A stretch of DNA of 5,872 nucleotides from Solirubrobacterales bacterium (GTDB lineage Bacteria > Actinomycetota > Thermoleophilia > Solirubrobacterales > Solirubrobacteraceae): positions 1-5,872 of the forward strand of contig JACRMD010000276.1 of assembly GCA_016215085.1 (NCBI GenBank), written 5' to 3'. Below, piece by piece: positions 1 to 5,123 of this stretch. Both the position numbers and the translations under genes were made by a program. The notes under the pieces were generated by a model that saw only the letters and a list, made by a program, of their open reading frames with translations, had not been told where the DNA came from and searched no databases. The first letter of the stretch is position 1, and each line of letters begins with the position of its first letter.

Positions 1-119
1 GCTTCCAGCACGCCACCGGCGAGCTGGAGAACACCGCAGGCCTGCGGACGGGCAAGAAGGACCTCGCCCGCGCGCTGACCATCGCGCGTGAGCGCGGCAT
101 CGATACGAGCAGGCTGTAG
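1..119 (+). CDS. rpmC: 50S ribosomal protein L29 (uL29), C-terminal part
   Basis: Only the 3' end is present: 38 full codons from base 3 to the stop TAG at 117-119; the start lies before the window. The reading contains FQHATGELENTAGLR, which matches the conserved L29 segment (usually F-x-x-A-x-G-x-L-E-N-x-x-x-I/L-R). It continues into the typical C-terminal helix DLARALTIARERG. L29 is a small two-helix protein of the large subunit near the peptide exit tunnel. The seven bases between its stop and the rpsQ ATG, and the L29-S17-L14 order, are those of the S10/spc region. No start, ribosome site or upstream gene can be judged here. Identification rests on the motif and on synteny and is firm despite the short length. 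Confidence 0.93.
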   Translation, partial: FQHATGELENTAGLRTGKKDLARALTIARERGIDTSRL

Positions 120-126
120 AGAAGAC

Positions 127-768
127 ATGGCTGACGAGACCCCCGACACGACCGAGGAGCAGAAGGTCGAGGCCGTCGAGGCCGCGAAGGAGACGGCTGC
201 GGAGCAGCCGGCCCCCGCGACCGAGGACGCCCCGGCCGAGGCTCCGGCTGCCGAGGCCGACGCCGCCGACGCCCCCGAGGCGGAGGCCGAGGCGCCTGCG
301 CCGGCCGAGCCGGTCGTGCCCCAGACCCCCAAGGAGCGCAAGGCCGCCGCCCGCGCGCGCCGCGGCAAGCGCCGCCCCTCCACCCCGGAGGAGCGCGCCG
401 AGCTGCGCAAGCAGAAGGCCGCCGCCCGCACCCGCTACCGCGCCAAGCGCCGCGAGAAGGACCGCGCCGCCCGTGGCGAGGCCGGCCCCGCCAAGACGGT
501 GTCGCCGGTCGAGCACGGCCCGGGCTCCCCGAAGGAGCGCCTCGGCACGGTCGTCTCCGACAAGGCCGACAAGACGATCGTCGTGCGCATCGACACCGCG
601 CGCCGGCACCGCCGGTACCAGAAGATCGTGCGCTCGTCGACGACGCTGCACGCCCACGACGAGGCCAACGACGCGAACACCGGCGACCTCGTCAAGGTCG
701 TGGAGTCGCGCCCGCTGAGCCGCACCAAGCGCTGGCGCCTGGTCGAGATCCTGGAGCGTGCGAAGTGA
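127..768 (+). CDS. rpsQ: 30S ribosomal protein S17 (uS17) with long N-terminal extension
   Basis: The product is 213 residues. The S17 core occupies about residues 134-213, with the hallmarks GTVVSDKADKTIVV (140-153), RHRRYQKI (160-167), HAHDE (175-179), GDLVKVVESRPLS (186-198) and the end TKRWRLVEILERAK. S17 is an OB-fold primary 16S rRNA-binding protein of the small subunit. Usual length is about 80-90 residues, though actinobacterial forms often have a moderate N-terminal extension. Here about 133 residues precede the core. Residues 1-66 have 19 Asp/Glu, 2 Lys and no Arg, with much Ala and Pro. Residues 69-118 carry 22 Lys/Arg against 7 acidic residues. I chose ATG 127, seven bases after rpmC, although only a weak AGAGAAG precedes it. 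GTG 88 would overlap rpmC by 32 bases. An in-frame GTG at 499 would give a normal 89-residue S17 but would leave 379 unexplained bases. The stop overlaps the rplN start by four bases. Confidence 0.95.
   Translation: MADETPDTTEEQKVEAVEAAKETAAEQPAPATEDAPAEAPAAEADAADAPEAEAEAPAPAEPVVPQTPKERKAAARARRGKRRPSTPEERAELRKQKAAARTRYRAKRREKDRAARGEAGPAKTVSPVEHGPGSPKERLGTVVSDKADKTIVVRIDTARRHRRYQKIVRSSTTLHAHDEANDANTGDLVKVVESRPLSRTKRWRLVEILERAK
340..453 (+). repeat. Degenerate internal repeat in the basic part of the S17 extension
   Basis: Two copies of a basic motif lie 75 bases apart: KAAARARRGKRR (S17 residues 72-83) and KAAARTRYRAKRR (97-109). Their first 15 bases, AAGGCCGCCGCCCGC, are identical at 340-354 and 415-429. 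Each copy is preceded by a [ST]P[KE]ER element (residues 67-71 and 86-90), and a third such element, SPKER at 134-138, opens the S17 core. This could be a true duplication or convergence of Ala/Arg-rich codons in G+C-rich DNA. The motif looks like an arginine-rich helix able to contact rRNA, which is inference. Confidence 0.55.
753..756 (+). promoter_or_regulatory. Ribosome binding site deciding the GTG start of rplN
   Basis: GGAG lies inside the last codons of rpsQ, eight bases before GTG 765. It supports the GTG start overlapping the rpsQ stop (GTGA at 765-768), which gives the usual L14 N-terminus MIQ and the usual 122-residue length. Confidence 0.7.
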
Positions 769-1133
769 TCCAGAACGAGACCCGGCTGAAGGTCGCCGAC
801 AACACCGGCGCCCGCGAGATCCTCGTCATCCGCGTCCAGGGCGGCTCCAAGCGTCGCTACGCGCACGTCGGGGACATCATCACCGCCACCGTCAAGCAGG
901 CCAACCCGCAGGGGACGGTCAAGAAGGGCGAGGTCGTCAAGGCCGTCGTCGTGCGCACGAAGAAGGAGTTCGGGCGCGAGGACGGCACGTACATCGCCTT
1001 CGACGAGAACGCGGCAGTCGTCATCGACGCGCAGGGCAACCCGCGCGGGACGCGCATCTTCGGGCCGGTCGCCCGCGAGCTGCGCGACCGCGGCTACATG
1101 AAGATCATCTCGCTCGCCCCGGAGGTGCTCTAG
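765..1133 (+). CDS. rplN: 50S ribosomal protein L14 (uL14)
   Basis: The 122-residue product has exactly the common bacterial L14 length and is conserved end to end: MIQNETRLKVADNTGA at the start, the RVQGGSKRRYA strand-loop, VKKGEVVKAVVVRTKKE, then FDENAAVVI, GTRIFGPVARELR and the invariant end MKIISLAPEVL. L14 binds 23S rRNA at the subunit interface, contributes to an intersubunit bridge and lies near L19 and the binding site of ribosome silencing factor (family knowledge). Translation starts at GTG 765 with GGAG eight bases upstream. The start overlaps the rpsQ stop by four bases, so coupled reinitiation is likely. The stop TAG is one base before the rplX ATG. Nothing is unusual in the protein. 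Confidence 0.98.
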   Translation: MIQNETRLKVADNTGAREILVIRVQGGSKRRYAHVGDIITATVKQANPQGTVKKGEVVKAVVVRTKKEFGREDGTYIAFDENAAVVIDAQGNPRGTRIFGPVARELRDRGYMKIISLAPEVL

Positions 1134-1134
1134 C

Positions 1135-1491
1135 ATGGCTCGTCGCAAGAAGGAGCCCGTGAACGCCAAGCGGCGTGCGCTCAAGGTCCGCACCGACGAC
1201 GAGGTCATCGTCATCAGCGGCAAGGACAAGGGCAAGACGGGCCGGGTCCTGCGGGTGGACGTGTCGCACGAGCGCGTCTACGTCGAGGGCCTGAACATCG
1301 TCAAGCGCCACCAGCGCCCGCTGCCGACCGCGCCCCAGCGCGAGGCGGGCGTCATCGAGCGCGAGGGCCCCATCCACGTCTCCAACGTCATGCTCATCGA
1401 CCCCAAGACCAAGAAGCCGACCCGCGTGGGGATCTCCCGCGAGGGTGGCCAGCGCAACCGCATCGCGCGCCGGTCCGGGACGAAGATCTGA
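1135..1491 (+). CDS. rplX: 50S ribosomal protein L24 (uL24)
   Basis: The product is 118 residues, a little longer than the usual 100-105. The extra length is mainly a basic N-terminal leader (MARRKKEPVNAKRRALKVR) ahead of the KOW motif. That motif is visible as DDEVIVISGKDKGKTGRVLRV (about residues 21-41), followed by the conserved EGLNIVKRHQRP (51-62), the acidic/basic linker EAGVIEREGPIHVSNVMLIDP (70-90) and K-PTRVGI. L24 is an assembly-initiator protein that binds the 5' part of 23S rRNA and sits at the exit tunnel rim. ATG 1135 follows the rplN stop by one base, with a strong GGAGG at 1121-1125, nine bases upstream. An in-frame GTG at 1159 would give a more standard length but has no comparable ribosome site. 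Confidence 0.97.
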   Translation: MARRKKEPVNAKRRALKVRTDDEVIVISGKDKGKTGRVLRVDVSHERVYVEGLNIVKRHQRPLPTAPQREAGVIEREGPIHVSNVMLIDPKTKKPTRVGISREGGQRNRIARRSGTKI

Positions 1492-1502
1492 CCCCCGCCG
1501 CC

Positions 1503-2099
1503 ATGGAAGCCTCCACCCACCAGCCCGCGCGCCTGAAGCAGCGCTACCTCGAGGAGATCCGGCCCGCCCTCATGGAGCGGTTCGGCTACTCGACCGTGAT
1601 GCAGGCGCCGCGCATCGAGAAGATCACGCTCAACATGGGCGTCGGCGACGCCAAGCAGGACTCGAAGGTCCTCGACGCCGCGCAGGAGCAGCTGGCGACG
1701 ATCGCCGGCCAGAAGCCGTCGATCCGCCGCGCCCGCAAGTCGATCGCCCAGTTCAAGGTCCGCGAGGGCATGCCCGTCGGCGTCAGCGTCACGCTGCGCG
1801 GCGAGCGCGCCTACGAGTTCCTGGACCGCCTGACCTCGGTCGCCCTCCCGCGCGTCCGCGACTTCCGCGGCATCAAGCCGACGGCCTTCGACGGCCGCGG
1901 CAACTACGCGCTGGGCATCCGCGAGCAGATCATCTTCCCCGAGATCGACTACGACAACGTTGACGCCGTGCGCGGCCTCGACGTCGTGATCACCACGTCC
2001 GCGAAGACCGACCCCGAGGCATACGCGCTGCTCGAGGCGTTCGGCATGCCGTTCAGCCGCGAGGGCAACCCCTTCGCGAAGCAGGAGAACCAGAGCTAG
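1503..2099 (+). CDS. rplE: 50S ribosomal protein L5 (uL5)
   Basis: The product is 198 residues against a usual of about 179. It has roughly nine extra residues at the N-terminus (MEASTHQPA) and a short C-terminal tail after GMPF. Family signatures are RYLEEIRPALMERFGYS (about 14-30), PRIEKITLNMGVGDA (36-50), QKPSIRRARKSIAQFKVREGMPVG (70-93), DFRGI (120-124), GNYALGIREQIIFPEI (133-148) and the end of the fold at FGMPF. L5 binds 5S rRNA and 23S rRNA in the central protuberance and touches S13 and the P-site tRNA. The eleven bases before ATG 1503 are only C and G and contain no Shine-Dalgarno sequence; no better in-frame start exists before the conserved core. Coupling to rplX termination is therefore likely. 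In E. coli, S8 represses the spc operon by binding mRNA at this start; I could not recognise an equivalent site here. Confidence 0.97.
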   Translation: MEASTHQPARLKQRYLEEIRPALMERFGYSTVMQAPRIEKITLNMGVGDAKQDSKVLDAAQEQLATIAGQKPSIRRARKSIAQFKVREGMPVGVSVTLRGERAYEFLDRLTSVALPRVRDFRGIKPTAFDGRGNYALGIREQIIFPEIDYDNVDAVRGLDVVITTSAKTDPEAYALLEAFGMPFSREGNPFAKQENQS

Positions 2100-2285
2100 A
2101 TGGCCAAGACGTCCCAGTGGGTGCGCCAGCAGCGCCCCGCCAAGTACAAGACCCGCGAGTACACGCGCTGCCGCCGTTGCGGCCGCTCGCGCGCCGTCTA
2201 CCGCAAGTTCGGCGTGTGCCGCATCTGCCTGCGCGAGCTCGCGCACCAGGGCTTCATCCCCGGCATGACGAAGTCGAGCTGGTAG
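2100..2285 (+). CDS. rpsN: 30S ribosomal protein S14, zinc-binding type Z (uS14)
   Basis: This 61-residue protein is the short, zinc-binding form of S14 (the long zinc-free form is about 100 residues). The four ligands are visible as C24-x2-C27 and C40-x2-C43, separated by twelve residues. The C-terminal motif, CRICLRELAHQGFIPGMTKSSW, is typical of the family. S14 sits in the head of the small subunit next to S3 and S10. The ATG directly abuts the rplE stop (TAGATG). An AGGAG lies twelve bases upstream at 2083-2087, rather far, so termination-reinitiation coupling is likely. In many actinobacteria a second, zinc-free S14 paralogue is induced under zinc starvation; none is in this window. Confidence 0.97.
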   Translation: MAKTSQWVRQQRPAKYKTREYTRCRRCGRSRAVYRKFGVCRICLRELAHQGFIPGMTKSSW

Positions 2286-2287
2286 AC

Positions 2288-2695
2288 ATGTCGATGACCG
2301 ACCCCGTCGCCGACTACCTGACCCGGATCCGCAACGCGATCCAGGCCCAGCACGACGTCGTCGAGATCCCCGGCTCGAAGCTCAAGGCCGAGCTCTCCCG
2401 CATCCTCGCGGAGCAGGGCTACATCGAGGGCTACGAGACCGAGGCGCCGACGCCGGACCACCCGGCCGAGATCCTCCGGATCAACCTGAAGTACACGGCC
2501 GACCGCAAGACGGTCATCTCGGGCATCCGCCGCGCGTCGCGGCCCGGCCAGCGCTGGTACGTCGGCGCGGGCCAGATCCCGAAGGTGCAGGGCGGTCTGG
2601 GCACCGCCATCGTCTCGACGTCCCAGGGCGTCATGACCGGCCACGAGGCCCGCCGCCGCGGCATCGGCGGCGAGGTCGTGGCGGAGGTCTGGTAG
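2288..2695 (+). CDS. rpsH: 30S ribosomal protein S8 (uS8)
   Basis: The 135-residue product matches the usual S8 length of about 130-135. It opens with MSMTDPVADYLTRIRNA, has the central KLKAELSRILAEQGYI (31-46), and ends with the signature STSQGVMTGHEARRRGIGGEVVAEVW (110-135). S8 is a primary binder of the 16S rRNA central domain. In E. coli it is also the translational repressor of the spc operon; whether that holds here is not visible. I chose ATG 2288, two bases after the rpsN stop, because it gives the common MSM-x-DP start; ATG 2294 (MTDP) is the alternative. Neither has a good Shine-Dalgarno sequence (only a weak GGTAG), so coupling to rpsN is inferred. The frame stays open upstream to 2117, but that part overlaps rpsN and is not coding in this frame. 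Confidence 0.96.
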   Translation: MSMTDPVADYLTRIRNAIQAQHDVVEIPGSKLKAELSRILAEQGYIEGYETEAPTPDHPAEILRINLKYTADRKTVISGIRRASRPGQRWYVGAGQIPKVQGGLGTAIVSTSQGVMTGHEARRRGIGGEVVAEVW

Positions 2696-2697
2696 CC

Positions 2698-3231
2698 ATG
2701 AGCCGCATCGGCCGCAAGCCGATCACCGTGCCCGACGGCGTCACCGTGACGGTGGAGCCCGAGGTCGTGCGCGTGAACGGCCCGCGGGGCACGCTCGAGG
2801 AGCGCAAGCACCGCGACATCACCATCAAGCAGGAGGACTCCACGCTGCTCGTGGAGCGCCCGACCGACCGCGGCGAGCACCGCGCCCTGCACGGGCTGTA
2901 CCGCTCGCTCGTGGCCAACATGGTCGAGGGCGTCACCTCCGGCTTCCAGAAGACCCTCGAGATCCAGGGCGTCGGCTACCGCGCCGCGCTGAAGGGCAAG
3001 GACCTCGAGCTGGCCCTCGGCTACTCGCACCCGGTGTCGATCAAGGCGCCGGAGGGCATCGAGTTCGAGGTCCCCCAGCCGACCCGCGTGATCGTCAAGG
3101 GGATCTCCAAGCAGCTCGTCGGCGAGATCGCCGCCAACATCCGCAAGCAGCGCCCGCCGGAGCCCTACAAGGGCAAGGGCATCCGGTACGAGGGCGAGTA
3201 CGTGGCCCGCAAGGTGGGCAAGCGAGCATGA
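2698..3231 (+). CDS. rplF: 50S ribosomal protein L6 (uL6)
   Basis: The 177 residues match the usual L6 length and show two tandem L6 folds. The first runs from MSRIGRKPITVPDGV to about residue 80, with VNGPRGTLE at 27-34. The second holds LEIQGVGYRAALKGKDLELALGYSHPV (87-112) and ends with the C-terminal signature RPPEPYKGKGIRYEGEYVARKVGK (152-175). L6 binds 23S rRNA near the sarcin-ricin loop and the GTPase-associated centre. A strong GGAGG at 2683-2687 precedes ATG 2698 by ten bases. The gene starts two bases after the rpsH stop, and its own TGA overlaps the rplR start by four bases (ATGA at 3228-3231). No anomaly is seen. Confidence 0.98.
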   Translation: MSRIGRKPITVPDGVTVTVEPEVVRVNGPRGTLEERKHRDITIKQEDSTLLVERPTDRGEHRALHGLYRSLVANMVEGVTSGFQKTLEIQGVGYRAALKGKDLELALGYSHPVSIKAPEGIEFEVPQPTRVIVKGISKQLVGEIAANIRKQRPPEPYKGKGIRYEGEYVARKVGKRA

Positions 3232-3577
3232 GCACCGTCACCAAGGAAGCGCGCCGGCTCAAGCGCCGGTGCCGCGTTCGCGCGAAGGTCACCGGCACCG
3301 CCGAGCGCCCGCGCATCCCCGTCTTCCGCTCCAACCGCGGCATCTTCGCCCAGCTCGTCGACGACGAGGCCGGGCGCACGCTGGCGTCGGTCCAGTGGAC
3401 CGAGGCCGACCTGCGCGGCCTCAAGTCCATCGAGCAGGCGTCCAAGGCCGGCGAGCTGCTCGCGCAGCGCGCCAAGGCCGCGGGCATCGAGAGCGCCGTC
3501 TTCGACCGCGGCGGCTACCAGTACCACGGGCGCGTCAAGGCCTTCGCCGAGGGCGTCCGCGAGGGAGGCATCGCCGT

Positions 3578-3581
<4 letters not shown>
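3228..3581 (+). CDS. rplR: 50S ribosomal protein L18 (uL18)
   Basis: The 117-residue product has normal L18 length. A basic N-terminus (EARRLKRRCRVRAKVTGTAERPR, residues 7-29) is followed by IPVFRSNRGIFAQLVDDEAGRTLASV (30-55), the helix ASKAGELLAQRAKAAGI (71-87) and the family end VFDRGGYQYHGRVKAFAEGVREGGI (91-115). L18 binds 5S rRNA together with L5 in the central protuberance. The ATG overlaps the rplF stop by four bases; a weak AAGGTG at 3211-3216 lies eleven bases upstream, so coupling probably contributes. The stop overlaps the rpsE start in the same ATGA arrangement (3578-3581). Confidence 0.97.
3561..3568 (+). promoter_or_regulatory. Strong ribosome binding site of rpsE
   Basis: GAGGGAGG within the last codons of rplR ends nine bases before ATG 3578. 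It fixes the S5 start there, although the same frame is open on the + strand far upstream through rplR. Confidence 0.75.
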
Positions 3582-4257
<676 letters not shown>

Positions 4258-4258
<1 letters not shown>

Positions 4259-4431
4259 TGCCGAAGGTCACCCAGATCAAGTCCAAGAACGGCGCGAACC
4301 ACGCGCAGCGCGAGACGCTGCGGTCGCTGGGGCTGCGCCGGATCGGGCACACGGTCGAGGTCAAGGACACCCCGCAGGCCCGCGGGATGCTCCACCGCGT
4401 CCGGCACCTGATCAAGGTCGACGAGGAGTAG
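4258..4431 (+). CDS. rpmD: 50S ribosomal protein L30 (uL30)
   Basis: A 57-residue reading from ATG 4258 to TAG 4429-4431 gives MPKVTQIKSKNGANHAQRET, then LRSLGLRRIGHTVEVKDTPQARGMLHRVRHLIKV and a DEE end. Key family features are the K-x-T-x-I-K-S opening, the basic turn SLGLRRIG-H-x-V, and the helix ending RGMLHRVRHLIKV. About 60 residues is the usual length of bacterial L30, a small α/β protein of the large subunit. The place between S5 and L15 is canonical. GGAGG at 4243-4247, in the rpsE tail, is ten bases from the start, and the ATG shares one base with the rpsE stop. The gene is short but unmistakable. Confidence 0.96.
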
Positions 4432-4434
4432 GCG

Positions 4435-4950
4435 ATGGCCGCCGACGAGAAGACCACCGAGGAGACGGCCGCCGAGGCCGTCGGCCTCAACACGCTCAGG
4501 CCGGCCCCCGGCTCGCGCAAGGCGCGCAAGCGCATCGGGCGCGGCGAGGGCTCCGGCACCGGCAAGACGTCGGGCCGCGGCCAGAAGGGCGCCGGCTCGC
4601 GCTCGGGCTCGAAGTCCCGCGCGAACTTCGAGGGTGGGCAGATGCCCATCCACATGCGGATGCGCAAGCTGCGCGGCCCGCACATGAAGAAGTCGATGCC
4701 GTTCGAGCCGTTCCGGACGCACACCCAGCACGTCAACCTCCAGGACCTGGAGCGCCGCTTCGACGACGGCGCCGAGGTGACGCTGGAGGCGCTCAAGGAG
4801 GCCGGCTTCGGCAAGGCCCGCGACGTGCCGGTCAAGGTGCTCGGCAAGGGCGCCCTGAACAAGAAGCTCACGGTGCACGCCCACAAGTTCTCCGCCTCCG
4901 CCAAGGAGGCCATCGAGGGCGCCGGCGGCACCTGCGTCGTCGTCGAGTAG
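4435..4950 (+). CDS. rplO: 50S ribosomal protein L15 (uL15) with acidic N-terminal leader
   Basis: The product is 171 residues; L15 is usually about 145-150. The core starts at GLNTLRPAPGSRKARKRIGRGEGSGTGKTSGRGQKG (17-52), then SRSG, FEGGQMPIHMRMRKLRG (66-81), VNLQDLERRF (100-109), and the end VKVLGKGALNKKLTVHAHKFSASAKEAIEGAGG (133-165), all L15 hallmarks. The glycine/basic N-terminal arm threads into 23S rRNA during late assembly. Residues 1-16 are an added acidic leader (five Asp/Glu, one Lys). A stretch GPHMKKSMPFEPFRTHTQH (81-99) follows the LRG motif where many L15 proteins are shorter; I have the impression that this form occurs in Thermoleophilia, which is unverified. AGGAG at 4424-4428, six bases before ATG 4435, supports the start. 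In most bacteria secY follows; here a terminator does. Confidence 0.97.
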   Translation: MAADEKTTEETAAEAVGLNTLRPAPGSRKARKRIGRGEGSGTGKTSGRGQKGAGSRSGSKSRANFEGGQMPIHMRMRKLRGPHMKKSMPFEPFRTHTQHVNLQDLERRFDDGAEVTLEALKEAGFGKARDVPVKVLGKGALNKKLTVHAHKFSASAKEAIEGAGGTCVVVE

Positions 4951-4975
4951 CGACGCCCGCGACACCCAAGCTGGT

Positions 4976-5005
4976 CCGAGCGCCCGGGGAGACCCGGGCG
5001 TTCGG
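4976..5005 (+). terminator. Strong intrinsic-type hairpin at the end of the ribosomal operon
   Basis: A 13-bp stem pairs CCGAGCGCCCGGG (4976-4988) with CCCGGGCGTTCGG (4993-5005), with a single G-U wobble (4980/5001). It closes on a GAGA loop, which fits the GNRA tetraloop pattern. The inner eight pairs are all G-C. It begins 26 bases after the rplO stop. No run of T follows, so it is not a textbook factor-independent terminator. Hairpins without a T tract are commonly proposed as terminators or 3'-end stabilisers in G+C-rich actinobacteria. The palindrome would fold on either strand. Confidence 0.82.
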
Positions 5006-5011
5006 CGTTCG
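4998..5011 (+). repeat. 7-bp tandem repeat at the junction
   Basis: GCGTTCG occurs twice in tandem (4998-5004 and 5005-5011), followed by a related GCGTCG (5012-5017). The first copy is part of the 3' arm of the terminator stem. The second ends at the point where the acetyltransferase-like reading on the other strand stops. It may be a slippage or junction scar; chance in G+C-rich DNA is also possible. Confidence 0.5.
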
Positions 5012-5100
5012 GCGTCGTCGTAGCCCCAGTGCGCCTTGGACCGCAGCGCGAGCTCCGACAGGGCGGGCGCCTCGGAAGGATCGGCGGGTCGGAGGTCCAT
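5011..5100 (-). pseudogene. 5' fragment of a GNAT-family N-acetyltransferase gene
   Basis: Read on the - strand from ATG 5100, thirty codons give MDLRPADPSEAPALSELA followed by LRSKAHWGYDDA. This matches the N-terminus of many GNAT acetyltransferases: a first strand with R-P-A, then the D-A-x-A-L-x-x-L helix and the distinctive LRSKAHWGYD motif. A full GNAT protein is about 140-170 residues and binds acetyl-CoA through a later R/Q-x-x-G-x-G/A motif. Here the similarity stops after DDA (base 5011), and the frame enters the terminator palindrome and then the antisense of rplO. No acetyl-CoA site remains. The frame stays open to 3745 only because of base composition. The fragment cannot be a working acetyltransferase. 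It most likely marks an old deletion or rearrangement. Identification rests on remembered family patterns and about 27 similar residues. Confidence 0.72.
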
Positions 5101-5108
5101 CGTCCAAC

Positions 5109-5114
5109 TAGCAT
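5109..5114 (+). promoter_or_regulatory. Possible -10 element for a leaderless transcript of the ATPase gene
   Basis: TAGCAT fits the TAnnnT pattern of a -10 box and lies ten bases before ATG 5124, so initiation could fall at or next to the start codon. The ATPase gene has no Shine-Dalgarno sequence at a usable distance (the nearest GGAGG is 5091-5095, 28 bases away), which fits a leaderless mRNA. I see no convincing -35 hexamer. Confidence 0.3.
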
Positions 5115-5123
5115 GCCACCGCC

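Larger units (their letters stand above)
4951..5123. other. Operon-end junction region
   Basis: These 173 bases separate rplO from the ATPase gene. They contain, in order, a 25-base spacer without recognisable signals, the terminator hairpin, the 7-bp tandem repeat, the - strand acetyltransferase fragment, and a 23-base gap between two divergent start codons. secY, adk, map and infA, the usual followers of rplO, are not here. I see no insertion-sequence end, tRNA or attachment-site duplication that would explain the change in gene content. Confidence 0.7.

Noticed and set aside
88..126. Upstream GTG start for rpsQ adding 13 residues
   Set aside because: It would overlap the rpmC coding end by 32 bases; ATG 127 right after the rpmC stop is the natural start.
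435..1235. A - strand open frame opposite rpsQ, rplN and rplX
   Set aside because: It is antisense to certain genes with biased, motif-free translation.
1480..1560. An S8 translational operator at the rplE start
   Set aside because: Known from E. coli, but I could not see a convincing mimic of the 16S S8 site here.
1278..2246. A long - strand open frame across rplX, rplE and rpsN
   Set aside because: It opposes three certain ribosomal genes and shows no family features; the composition explains it.
3269..3577. N-terminal extension of S5 through rplR in another frame
   Set aside because: It overlaps the certain rplR gene entirely. The strong ribosome site and conserved S5 N-terminus place the start at 3578.
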